Below, piece after piece: positions 37,976 to 46,525 of a DNA stretch of 64,000 nt. How positions within the stretch are numbered: the first letter of the stretch is position 1; the number at the start of each line of letters is the position of its first letter. Origin of the DNA: Kaistella gelatinilytica (GTDB lineage: Bacteria > Bacteroidota > Bacteroidia > Flavobacteriales > Weeksellaceae); contig NZ_JADPVI010000002.1 of NCBI RefSeq assembly GCF_015679325.1, forward strand, positions 486,798-550,797, read 5' to 3'. Below the pieces are notes generated by a model. It saw only the letters and a program-made list of their open reading frames with translations. It did no database searches and was not told the DNA's origin. The translations under genes and the position numbers were made by a program.

Positions 37976-39508
37976 TTACTTCACAATAAATTTCTTCGTT
38001 CCGATCAACGTATTTTCTTTGTTGTAAATACTTAACAAATATTCTCCGGAAGTCAATCCTTTGATGTTAATTTTCTTATCAGCACTTTTCAAAATCATTT
38101 GACCCACAAGATTGGTTATTGTGAAATTATAATTCCGGTTGTCTTTTACCTGAATATTAAGTTCATCTTTAGCCGGATTGGGATAGATCGCAAAATCTAC
38201 AATATTTGCATTTTCAATAGTCGCAAGAGTTTTTGTAGGCATAAATTCAGAAACCACACAGGCAAAACGTGCAAAACCAAAGGCTTCATTCGAGGGTTTT
38301 GGTTGTCCAATCTCAATTCCAGTAGGTTCTGTATTATAATTTACCAGTGGATTTGCCCATCTGTTAATTCTCGTGCACGGAAATCCTGCATTTGCGCATT
38401 CATCATTATAGGCCATGATCGTTCGCCATCTTTGTGCAGCGGTGCTCGCAGCTCCTAAAGTGATGGCTGTTTTATTCGTATATCCGTGGTGATGTTCACA
38501 GGGATTTAGGGCTGCACTAACGTACCAGTCATGATTTAAACCCATATTGTGACCTAATTCATGAGCCAGCGTAAAGTTGGAAACAACACAATTGTAAAGC
38601 CCTACACAAAACCCACTATTTGGAGTATAATTGGTGCTGTTATTATTTAAGTAGCCAAGTCCACAAGTATTGGTCGGCGTACTTGTAACCAAGGCGCAAA
38701 GATCGGCACCGTAAGTTGATCTAAGATTCGCAACAGTATCCATAAATCCATCGCCTTCTGTCCGAAATCTTGTAAGATCGGTATTTATATTTCCTGATTC
38801 AACATAGGCAATTTCGTCACAATACACCAAGTTGATGGTCACATTTGAAACTCCAGAAGCTCCAAGGGAAACATTAAAATTGGTTATTGCAGTCGCAACA
38901 AAAGATTTACTTTGAGCCAATCCGCCCCATGCATTTTTTGCCTGCTCCGTGAAAACTACCATCACATCAATCGTACTTGAAGGACAAACCGGCGTAGCTG
39001 CTAAACAAATATTAGCATTCACTTTCTGGTTAATTGCGGCTTCATCTAAGATGGAATTTTCTGTAGAATCTTTGCTAATAAGATTTGATTCATTCACGAT
39101 AGAGACTGCAAAAATATTTTCATCCGTCTGGTGAAATATTGCTTTTTCACCGGAACTGGAAGTATACATTCCGGTTACGATATTGTCTACCTTAGATAAA
39201 ACAAAATCTGAATCTTTTTCATTTTGAACAGCATAAACAAAAGATTCACTTTCATTGGAATATAAAAAAGTCTTTAAATAATGTGCTTTGATCACTTTGC
39301 CATTCGGAAGTGTAATTTCAAAATCTGATCTCAAGTTAAAAGAAGATTGTTGGTAATACTTCGTAGAACTATAGGTGTCAGATAGACCTTTGCCTATTTT
39401 TTGATTGGTGGCAAGGTTTTTTTCATTGATTGAATTCTGGAACAGTTTATTCTGGGCAAAGATGAATGTTGCGCAAAACAGCATTAAGAAGGTAAATTTG
39501 ATTTTCAT
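37976..39508 (-). CDS. Secreted reprolysin-like (M12) metalloprotease with type IX sorting domain
   Basis: A 510-residue exported protein. A signal peptide (1-18, ending IFAQ) is followed by a propeptide (to about 180) and a metzincin catalytic domain. The zinc site HELGHNMGLNH is at 316-326 and the Met-turn TIMAYND near 363-369. Several Cys pairs suggest disulfides. The C-terminal about 80 residues carry a type A sorting domain (VDFAIYPNPAKDELNIQV ... GLTSGEYLLSIYN ... KFIVK), which directs export through the type IX system and release or surface attachment. The -7 word TATCTTTG lies upstream (minus, 39536-39543). Confidence 0.92.
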   Translation of the reverse strand: MKIKFTFLMLFCATFIFAQNKLFQNSINEKNLATNQKIGKGLSDTYSSTKYYQQSSFNLRSDFEITLPNGKVIKAHYLKTFLYSNESESFVYAVQNEKDSDFVLSKVDNIVTGMYTSSSGEKAIFHQTDENIFAVSIVNESNLISKDSTENSILDEAAINQKVNANICLAATPVCPSSTIDVMVVFTEQAKNAWGGLAQSKSFVATAITNFNVSLGASGVSNVTINLVYCDEIAYVESGNINTDLTRFRTEGDGFMDTVANLRSTYGADLCALVTSTPTNTCGLGYLNNNSTNYTPNSGFCVGLYNCVVSNFTLAHELGHNMGLNHDWYVSAALNPCEHHHGYTNKTAITLGAASTAAQRWRTIMAYNDECANAGFPCTRINRWANPLVNYNTEPTGIEIGQPKPSNEAFGFARFACVVSEFMPTKTLATIENANIVDFAIYPNPAKDELNIQVKDNRNYNFTITNLVGQMILKSADKKINIKGLTSGEYLLSIYNKENTLIGTKKFIVK

Positions 39509-39603
39509 GTTGGTTTGAGTTTTTTAGGTTAATTACAAAGATAAAAAACACGTCAAATAATTCTCGGGTTAAAACACGGGAAATTCAATTCTTCTTTAAT
39601 GAT

Positions 39604-40950
39604 TTAAAAAAGACACTCATGAAAATCTTCAATTTTACTCACTTCTACAATGACAATTCCATATTTTTTCTTTGGAATTTTATTTAAGTTCGACACGAAT
39701 ATCTTTTCGTACCCTAATTTCTCCGCTTCAGAAATCCTTTGTTCAATCTGCGGGATCGGACGAATTTCTCCGCTCAAACCAATTTCTCCCGCGAAACAGA
39801 AATGTTCAGAGATCGCAATATCTTCATTCGATGAAAGAATCGAAGCGACCACTGCCAAATCCAAAGCTGGATCTCCGGTTTTAATTCCGCCCGTAATATT
39901 CAGGAAAACATCTTTCGCTCCTAACTGAAATCCCGCTCTTTTTTCTAAAACAGCCAGAAGCATATTCAGTCTTTTCGAGTCAAATCCAGTACAACTTCTT
40001 TGCGGCGTTCCATAAACTGCGGAACTTACCAACGCCTGAATTTCAATCAGCATCGGGCGATTTCCTTCTAAAGTTACAGCCACAGAATTCCCCGAAAGTT
40101 CCTCGAACTTCTTCGTAATCAATATTTCTGAGGGATTTTTAATTTCCTTCAAACCTTGAGAAACCATTTCGTAAATCCCAATTTCTGCGGTCGAACCAAA
40201 ACGGTTTTTGCTGGCTCTCAATAATCTGAACAAATGATTTCGGTCGCCGTCAAAATTTAGAACAACATCGACCATGTGTTCCAAAACTTTTGGACCTGCA
40301 ATTTGTCCGTCTTTCGTAATATGTCCGACTAAAAAAACCGGTGTATTCGTCTCTTTCGCATATTTAATGATCTCATTGGAACATTCCCGAATCTGGGAAA
40401 CCGTTCCGGGCGAACTTTCGATCGTTTGACTTTGCAGTGTTTGAATCGAATCTACAATTACAAAATCAGGTTGTAATTTTTTAGCTTCGTGCAGAATTTT
40501 TTCGACTGAAGTTTCTGTAAAAAGAAAACAATTCGGATTTTGAAGTTCCGTCAATCGATCAGCTCGCATTTTAATCTGGGACGCACTTTCCTCCCCGGAA
40601 ACATAAAGAATTTTCTTCTTCATTTTCAAAGCCAGTTGCAGCAACAAAGTCGATTTCCCAATTCCAGGTTCACCACCAATTAAAGTCACGGAACCCAAAA
40701 CAATTCCACCACCTAAAACACGGTTTAATTCTTCGGACGGACTTATAATACGAGGTTCTTCAAAGGTTTCGACCTCGATAATATTGATGATATGCTGTTT
40801 CGATTTATCAGTGTAAGATTTTGCCGGCGATTTTTCGACGATCTCCTCTACCAAAGTATTCCATTCCCCACAATTCTTGCATTGACCGAGCCATTGCGGA
40901 TAATTCGTTCCACAATTTTGACAGACGTATGCTGTTTTTACTTTTGCCAT
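39604..40950 (-). CDS. radA: DNA repair protein RadA
   Basis: RecA-like helicase for recombination intermediates. Using the ATG at 40948-40950 the protein is 448 residues and starts MAKVKTAYVCQNCG, the normal family start; the open frame to 41004 would add 18 residues before it. Visible parts are the four-Cys zinc finger (CQNCG and CKNCGEW), Walker A GGEPGIGKST, the RadA motif KNRFG and the C-terminal Lon-like domain. Confidence 0.95.
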   Translation of the reverse strand: MAKVKTAYVCQNCGTNYPQWLGQCKNCGEWNTLVEEIVEKSPAKSYTDKSKQHIINIIEVETFEEPRIISPSEELNRVLGGGIVLGSVTLIGGEPGIGKSTLLLQLALKMKKKILYVSGEESASQIKMRADRLTELQNPNCFLFTETSVEKILHEAKKLQPDFVIVDSIQTLQSQTIESSPGTVSQIRECSNEIIKYAKETNTPVFLVGHITKDGQIAGPKVLEHMVDVVLNFDGDRNHLFRLLRASKNRFGSTAEIGIYEMVSQGLKEIKNPSEILITKKFEELSGNSVAVTLEGNRPMLIEIQALVSSAVYGTPQRSCTGFDSKRLNMLLAVLEKRAGFQLGAKDVFLNITGGIKTGDPALDLAVVASILSSNEDIAISEHFCFAGEIGLSGEIRPIPQIEQRISEAEKLGYEKIFVSNLNKIPKKKYGIVIVEVSKIEDFHECLF

Positions 40951-40996
40951 GTTGCGAATTTCCTGAAAATAATTGAATAACGAAGAGTTTTTGAAG

Positions 40997-41139
40997 AGGA
41001 GCAAGAAGATTTTCGCTTCTCAGAAAATTGTACCCGCTTTCCGTTATATCTTTTTTGTTATTGCGAACAAATTCCTGCAATTCATCGAAATAATTCGCAA
41101 CCGCAATAACAAAAAAGGATGCCACTGCAATCGGGGCTA
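40997..41139 (-). repeat. Dispersed RNA-like element, type A, copy 3
   Basis: On the minus strand it reads TAGCCCCGATTGCAGTGGC, ATCCTTTTTT, then a long variable arm with inverted GTTATTGCG / CGCAATAAC ends, AAAAAAGATATAACGGAAAG, CGGG and, after about 35 bases, a final GCTCC. It lies upstream of radA and between divergent genes. A 114-residue open frame on this strand (40808-41152) is made by the element and by radA out of frame, so it is not a gene. Confidence 0.7.
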
Positions 41140-41205
41140 AAAGAAATGGCATTTTTTATCTTCCAGCTTTTAAAAAGAATTATTAGATTTGTTAAACTTC
41201 ACTTT

Positions 41206-42059
41206 ATGAAAAAATTATATGCTTTACTTTTCGTTTTTCTTTTCCTTTCAATTTCCGCACAGGATTTACAGAAAATTGCCAAAGAAATTAAAGATGAGGG
41301 AATAATCTTATATAGAAGCGAAATGGCATCTTGGTACGGAACGGATATTTTCATTGCCAATTATCCACAACGTGAAAATATTTCCGGATATTTTTCTTAC
41401 ATCGACGAAGGAGTTCCTAAGTGCATCTTTTTTTCCGGAGAAAATAAGGTGATTGGAACCGTGGCATTTCCAACAACTATGAACCAAAAGACGCAAAACT
41501 TGATTTAAAAGAAAGAGTTTTTTCGAAGGTTGAAAAAAATTACTTCGACCTTCTTCAAAAAACAAAAGAGAGGATAGCATCCGATGCCATCTTTAAAAAA
41601 TACGACAATGCTAACTTTAACATTATTCCACTCATTACCAAAACGGAAAGCAAAGTTTATATTATAAGTGGAACAAACGCTGATAATGTAGTTCTTTTTG
41701 GAAATGATTACCTCCTTAATTTCAATAAGAAAAATGAGATTACAAAAGTTCAGCCTTTACATAAATCTTTAATTTCTCATAAAATAGTAGATGAAGAAGT
41801 AGGTAAAACAGTTTCTGCGATTCATTCTCATGTTCTGGAAGACTGGTTATTTATTACCCCAACGGATATTTGCACTTTGATGCTATATCAAAAATTTACA
41901 GAATGGGAAAATTATACGGTGATTTCAAAAAAGTATACAAGTTTGTGGAATGCTAAAAGCAATTTTTTGGTCATTTTGAAAACTGATGTCATCAAAAAAA
42001 TTAATGATGATCAGAGAAAAAGACATCCAGAACAATATAAGAGTGAAATAGCAGAATAA
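41206..42059 (+). pseudogene. Frameshifted exported protein gene
   Basis: The start MKKLYALLFVFLFLSISAQ is a clean signal peptide, with a -7 word TAGATTTG at 41184-41191. The frame runs to a stop at 41506-41508. The frame shifted by one base is open without any stop from about 41463 to 42059 and continues with coding-like sequence (NNYEPKDAKLDLKERVF...). The break is at a T run (41467-41469): one extra T would restore a 284-residue protein reading VAFSNNYEPK. The loss is therefore one base, either a recent mutation or a sequence error. The family is not recognised. Confidence 0.8.
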
Positions 42060-42061
42060 AC

Positions 42062-42128
42062 ATCAATAGAAACGGGCTTTAGCCCGTTTAAAAAAGTTGA
42101 AAAGTCCAATTGGCTTTAGCCAAAACTT
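42062..42128 (+). repeat. Double-hairpin dispersed element (CGGGCTTTAGCCCG)
   Basis: Two small hairpins, AAACGGGCTTTAGCCCGTTT and TTGGCTTTAGCCAA, separated by about 20 bases. Paired hairpins of this wording are frequent between genes of flavobacteria. It lies right after the frameshifted gene and could act as its terminator. Confidence 0.6.
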
Positions 42129-42271
42129 AAGACAGATTTGAAAACTCTTCGACTGGCTCAGAGTGACACGAGTTAGCTTTCTACCGAAAAAATGTTTTGT
42201 CAGATTGCGGTTCTCGCTGGATATTTCTATGTCTTTATATTTTTAATTCTTTACTTTTTGGCAAAAATCTC

Positions 42272-42349
42272 TAGCCCCGATCGAAACGGCATCCTTTTAT
42301 GAAGCTTTAGCGGAATAAAAGATATAGTGGAGAGCGGGAAATAGCTCCT
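42272..42349 (+). repeat. Dispersed RNA-like element, type A, copy 2
   Basis: The shortest and cleanest copy: TAGCCCCGATCGAAACGGC, ATCCTTTT, a short hairpin (TATGAAGCTTTAGCGGAATA), AAAAGATATAGTGGAGAGC, GGGAAATAGCTCC. It ends 22 bases before the pyrG -33 box. Confidence 0.8.
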
Positions 42350-42370
42350 AAAAATATTAGTTCGCCTTTA

Positions 42371-42401
42371 TTTGCGCCGTCTTTCAAAATCCATTAACTT
42401 T
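42371..42401 (+). promoter_or_regulatory. pyrG promoter
   Basis: TTTG at 42371-42374, a 19-base gap and TAACTTTG at 42394-42401 fit the Bacteroidota consensus exactly. The pyrG ATG is at 42418, so the leader would be only about ten bases. This also rules out the TTG start at 42400, which lies inside the -7 box. Confidence 0.8.
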
Positions 42402-42417
42402 GCACAAACCTAAACTA

Positions 42418-44025
42418 ATGAGTAAAAAGAACACGAAATACATCTTCGTAACCGGTGGTGTAACTTCTTCTTTAGGCAAAGGAATTGTCTCAGCTTCACT
42501 TGGCTTACTGCTAAAATCGAGAGGATTTAATGTCACCATCCAAAAACTTGACCCTTACATTAATATTGATCCGGGAACGCTAAATCCTTACGAACACGGC
42601 GAATGCTATGTGACTGATGATGGCGCAGAAACCGATCTGGATCTGGGGCATTACGAAAGATTTCTGGATTCTAAAACTTCCCAAAATAATAATGTAACGA
42701 CCGGTAAAATTTACCAAACAGTTATTGATAAAGAAAGAAAAGGTGATTTCTTAGGAAAAACCGTGCAGGTTATTCCACACATTACGAATGAAATTAAGCG
42801 CCGCATAAAAATGCTGGCCAAACAAAACTACGACATCATCATCACCGAAATTGGTGGAACGGTTGGCGATATTGAATCTCTTCCTTATATAGAGAGCGTA
42901 AGACAACTGAAATGGGAACTGGGTGAGCATAATTCAATGGTGATTCACCTGACTTTGCTGCCTTATCTGGCTTCGAGTGGTGAATTGAAAACCAAACCTT
43001 CACAACATTCTGTTCGGCAGCTGATGGAATCTGGGATTCAAGCTGATGTTTTGGTTTGTAGAACAGAACATATTATTCCTAAAGAGCAGCGTAATAAATT
43101 AGCGCAGTTCTGTAACGTAGCTTTGGAGAACGTAATTGAATGTAAAGATTTGGAAACGATCTATGAAGTTCCTCTCTATCTTCAGAAACAGGATTTCGAT
43201 GATGTGGTTTTAAAAACATTAAATCTAAAATCTGAAAAGCAAGCAGATCTAAAAGACTGGAAAAGCTTCCTTAAAAAATATAAAAATCCGAAACGATCTG
43301 TGGAGATCGCTTTGGTTGGAAAATATGTTTCCTTGCAGGATTCTTACAAATCGATCGCTGAATCTTTTATTCATGCAGGTGCAGATCTGGAAACTGAAGT
43401 TAAAATTCGCTGGATCTACAGCGGAGAACTGGATGAAAGTAATATTGAAGAAACATTTGCGGGTATCGACGGAATTTTAATCGCGCCAGGTTTTGGAGAT
43501 CGTGGGATTGAAGGAAAAATCTCCGCCGCCAAATATGCGAGGGAAAACAATATTCCTCTTTTGGGGATTTGTCTGGGAATGCAGATCATGACCATTGAAT
43601 TCGCGAGAAATGTGCTGGGTTACAAAAAAGCCAACTCGATGGAATTTGATACTTCAACGCCTGAACCGGTGATTTCTTTAATGGAAGATCAGAAAAATGT
43701 GGTCGATAAAGGAGGAACGATGAGATTAGGAGCCTGGAAGTGTTCTTTGAAAACCGGCTCAAAACTGAATGAAATATACGGAACTAAAAATATTTCAGAA
43801 AGACACCGTCACCGTTATGAATTCAATTCTGAATTTAAAGATGAATTCGAAAAAAACGGTTTGGTTCCAACTGGTTTTAATCCGGAAACTGAACTGGTGG
43901 AAACTTTAGAATTAAAAGATCATCCTTTTTATATAGGAGTACAGTATCACCCCGAATATAAAAGTACAGTAGCGTCGCCGCATCCTTTATTTAAGGCATT
44001 TATAAAGGCCTGTACCAAAAAATAA
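42418..44025 (+). CDS. pyrG: CTP synthase
   Basis: Makes CTP from UTP with ammonia from glutamine. With the ATG at 42418 the protein is 535 residues, the usual length. The synthetase domain starts KYIFVTGGVTSSLGKGI; the glutamine amidotransferase domain (about 290-535) has the nucleophile loop LLGICLGMQ and the HPE pair in YHPEYKS. It has its own promoter and terminator. Confidence 0.97.
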   Translation: MSKKNTKYIFVTGGVTSSLGKGIVSASLGLLLKSRGFNVTIQKLDPYINIDPGTLNPYEHGECYVTDDGAETDLDLGHYERFLDSKTSQNNNVTTGKIYQTVIDKERKGDFLGKTVQVIPHITNEIKRRIKMLAKQNYDIIITEIGGTVGDIESLPYIESVRQLKWELGEHNSMVIHLTLLPYLASSGELKTKPSQHSVRQLMESGIQADVLVCRTEHIIPKEQRNKLAQFCNVALENVIECKDLETIYEVPLYLQKQDFDDVVLKTLNLKSEKQADLKDWKSFLKKYKNPKRSVEIALVGKYVSLQDSYKSIAESFIHAGADLETEVKIRWIYSGELDESNIEETFAGIDGILIAPGFGDRGIEGKISAAKYARENNIPLLGICLGMQIMTIEFARNVLGYKKANSMEFDTSTPEPVISLMEDQKNVVDKGGTMRLGAWKCSLKTGSKLNEIYGTKNISERHRHRYEFNSEFKDEFEKNGLVPTGFNPETELVETLELKDHPFYIGVQYHPEYKSTVASPHPLFKAFIKACTKK

Positions 44026-44028
44026 AAG

Positions 44029-44070
44029 AAAGAGATAAAAGACAAATTGTTTTTTATCTCTTTTGTTTTT
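44029..44070 (+). terminator. pyrG terminator
   Basis: AAAGAGATAAAA pairs with TTTTATCTCTTT around an 11-base loop, followed by TTTGTTTTT. It lies four bases after the stop. Confidence 0.8.
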
Positions 44071-44190
44071 AAATGACCTTCCAAAAAATTCTTCATTGCC
44101 AAAAATTTCAGTATTTTTGCCACCTAAAATTAAAAGGCAGAGAAATACATTATTTCCGAACCTCTCAATTTAAATTTCAAATAAATTAAA

Positions 44191-45999
44191 ATGCAGCAAA
44201 ATAACGGTTTAGATAAAAACCAACTCATCAGTTTCGCCCTTTTTTCGATGATTCTGATTGGAGCAATGTTTTATTTTCAAAACAAACAAGCAAAGGATCA
44301 GCAGTTGAAAGATGCTCAAAATAAAACAGCTGTTACTCAAAAAGCTCCGGTTAATAATGCAAAACCTGCTATTGTTACCAATTTGAACGATAGTGTAAAA
44401 ACAGCATCTATTCAGCAGATTGAATTGAAAAACAAGGAATTGACTTTGGCAATCTCTACGTTGGGCGGTCAAATTTCTACCGTTCAGTTGAATGAATACA
44501 AAGCTTACAACAAAAAAACAGATGTTAACGACAAACCGCTTTTGATCTTTGATAAAAATAATTCCAGTTATGGTTTTCAATTCAAAGACAAATCCGGAAA
44601 ATTTTTTAACACGAAGGATTTAGTTTTCAGTCCAGTACAAAACGGAAATTCTGTCACCATGCAGACTACTGTTAATGGCGCTACCATTCAGTTTATCTAT
44701 ACGTTGCTCGATAAATATATTGTTGATTTTAATGTAAAAACGCAGGGTTTAAGTCAACTGGTTTCAGATCAGAAAGCAGATTTCATCTGGAATTATAATG
44801 TTCGCGGCATGGAAAAAGGGCGTTCTCAGGAACAAACCCATACCGAATTCAATTACACCTTTAATGATTACAAGAGTTTTGATTACGATGGAAGGACCAC
44901 AATGGAAGAACCAAAGGAAAATCTTAACTGGCTGGCTGTAAAACAACAGTTCTTCTCCGCAGTCATTGAACCTCAAAAAGGTTTTAAAAATTCAAAAGGT
45001 TCACAGGAAATGATTGAAGAAGGTGAATTTTTGAAAAAATTTAATTTTAATGGTCAGGTCGATCTGGCTAATAATGAGTTGAACGAAGATTTCAAATGGT
45101 ATTTTATGCCTTTGGATTTACCAATGCTTAAATCGTATGACAAGAATTTTGATGAATTGCTTCCATTAGGTTGGTCATTTATCGGAACTTTGAACAGATG
45201 GTTTTTTATCCCGATGTACAATTTGATCACAAGTTGGGGATTAGCCGCAGGTTGGGTCATTTTCTTAATGACGATTATCGTAAAAATAATTTTATCACCG
45301 GTAATGTTCAAACAGCACAAATTGAGTGCGATGATGAAGGTCATTCGTCCTGAAATTGATGCGGTGAACGAAAAAAATAAAGGTGCAGATGCCATGAAAA
45401 AACAGCAGGAAACAATGGCTGTTTATCGAAAGGCCGGCGTAAATCAAATGGCGGGTTGTTTGCCGGGATTAATTCAGGTGCCGATTTTCTACGCATTATT
45501 CCGCTTCTTCCCGAATATGATCGATCTGCGGGGGAAAAGTTTTTGGTTTGCGAAAGATTTGACCGCTTATGATGACGTGATCAAGTTGCCTTTTCATATT
45601 CCATTTTTGCAGGATCACTTAAGTATATTCGCTATTGCGTGTACCGTAGTTATTCTTATATATACAATTATGACGGCAGGAAACATGCAGCAACCAACGC
45701 AGGAAGGAATGCCGAACATGAAAGTGTTGATGTATATCTTCCCGGTCACTTTCTTGTTCTTCCTGAATACTTCAGCGTCGGGACTTTCATGGTACTATTT
45801 CGTATCGAATGCGATCAATATCCTCATCATCTTAGTCATTAAATACTGGATTCTGGATGAGAAGAAAATACACGCTCAGATTCAGCAGAATAAAACCAAA
45901 GGACCAAAACCAGAGGGTAAATTCCAGAAGAGAATGCGTGAAATGATGGAAAAAGCTCAGGAACAGCAAAAAGTTCAAAACACTGGCAAAAAGAAATAA
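44191..45999 (+). CDS. yidC: Membrane protein insertase YidC
   Basis: Inserts and folds inner-membrane proteins, alone or with Sec. The 602-residue protein has an N-terminal anchor (about 10-27), a large periplasmic beta domain (about 70-330) and the conserved C-terminal five-helix core with MMKVIRPEID... and GCLPGLIQVPIFYALF. The basic tail (KKIHAQ... KKK) is typical. A -7 word TATTTTTG lies at 44112-44119. Confidence 0.96.
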   Translation: MQQNNGLDKNQLISFALFSMILIGAMFYFQNKQAKDQQLKDAQNKTAVTQKAPVNNAKPAIVTNLNDSVKTASIQQIELKNKELTLAISTLGGQISTVQLNEYKAYNKKTDVNDKPLLIFDKNNSSYGFQFKDKSGKFFNTKDLVFSPVQNGNSVTMQTTVNGATIQFIYTLLDKYIVDFNVKTQGLSQLVSDQKADFIWNYNVRGMEKGRSQEQTHTEFNYTFNDYKSFDYDGRTTMEEPKENLNWLAVKQQFFSAVIEPQKGFKNSKGSQEMIEEGEFLKKFNFNGQVDLANNELNEDFKWYFMPLDLPMLKSYDKNFDELLPLGWSFIGTLNRWFFIPMYNLITSWGLAAGWVIFLMTIIVKIILSPVMFKQHKLSAMMKVIRPEIDAVNEKNKGADAMKKQQETMAVYRKAGVNQMAGCLPGLIQVPIFYALFRFFPNMIDLRGKSFWFAKDLTAYDDVIKLPFHIPFLQDHLSIFAIACTVVILIYTIMTAGNMQQPTQEGMPNMKVLMYIFPVTFLFFLNTSASGLSWYYFVSNAINILIILVIKYWILDEKKIHAQIQQNKTKGPKPEGKFQKRMREMMEKAQEQQKVQNTGKKK

Positions 46000-46024
46000 G
46001 TTATACCTTATATATCATAGAAAA

Positions 46025-46055
46025 AAACGGAAGAAAATATTCTTCCGTTTTTTTA
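46025..46055 (+). terminator. yidC terminator
   Basis: AAACGGAAGAA pairs with TTCTTCCGTTT around a four-base loop, then a T run. It lies 26 bases after the stop. Confidence 0.85.
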
Positions 46056-46468
46056 TTTTTTTTGGGGTTCAGAATTGAAAAATTGACAGAAAAATTAATA
46101 TAATATAAAATAGCTTGATAAATTATGAATTTTACACTTTGAATAAATAGCGGAAAGAACAGCAAGCATTACCCTTATCAACTTAACTTTTTTCGTCAAT
46201 AAATCTATTTAACATAAAGATTTTAAAATTCAGTTCAAAAGGTTAATTTTTTAGATCATTTAACAAAAATTTGGTTAATTTTTTTTTGAATGTTCCCAAT
46301 CTATTATTTATAAAGCTGTATCATTTACCATTTAAATTATGACAAAATATTGCCTATTTTAAGAGAAAATGTTGATTTTCAGCATATATGAAATTTGCTA
46401 CACTTTATAATTATTTATACGCTCTATTAGAAATATTATAACTTTTTTGTGAATTTGTTAAGAAAAAA

Positions 46469-46500
46469 TTTGGTCAAATTAATAAAAGATTGCATTTTTG
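46469..46500 (+). promoter_or_regulatory. Promoter of SusC-1
   Basis: TTTG (46469-46472), a 20-base gap and CATTTTTG (46493-46500). The -7 box has CA in place of TA, as in the other two susC promoters of this window. The leader carries GAAAAAATTTAATATAAT just before the ATG. Confidence 0.7.
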
Positions 46501-46525
46501 CGCTAATGAAAAAATTTAATATAAT

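Larger units (their letters stand above)
42060..42417. other. Repeat-filled gap before pyrG
   Basis: The gap holds the double hairpin (42062-42128), a CTTCGACTGGCTCAG word (42147-42161) like one inside the type B elements, the type A element (42272-42349) and the pyrG promoter (42371-42401). No coding region is seen. Confidence 0.65.
46000..46525. other. Gap between yidC and the first susC
   Basis: A very AT-rich gap of about 470 bases after the yidC terminator. It holds the susC promoter at 46469-46500. Nothing else can be supported; there is no regulator or anti-sigma gene. Confidence 0.6.

Noticed and set aside
40951..41004. 18-residue N-terminal extension of RadA
   Set aside because: Family proteins start at the MAKVKTxYxCQxCG position.
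40808..41152. 114-codon minus-strand frame with a hydrophobic start
   Set aside because: Most of it is the type A dispersed element and the rest is radA read out of frame.
42400..42417. TTG start of pyrG giving six extra residues
   Set aside because: The codon lies in the -7 box; the ATG at 42418 fits the family start.
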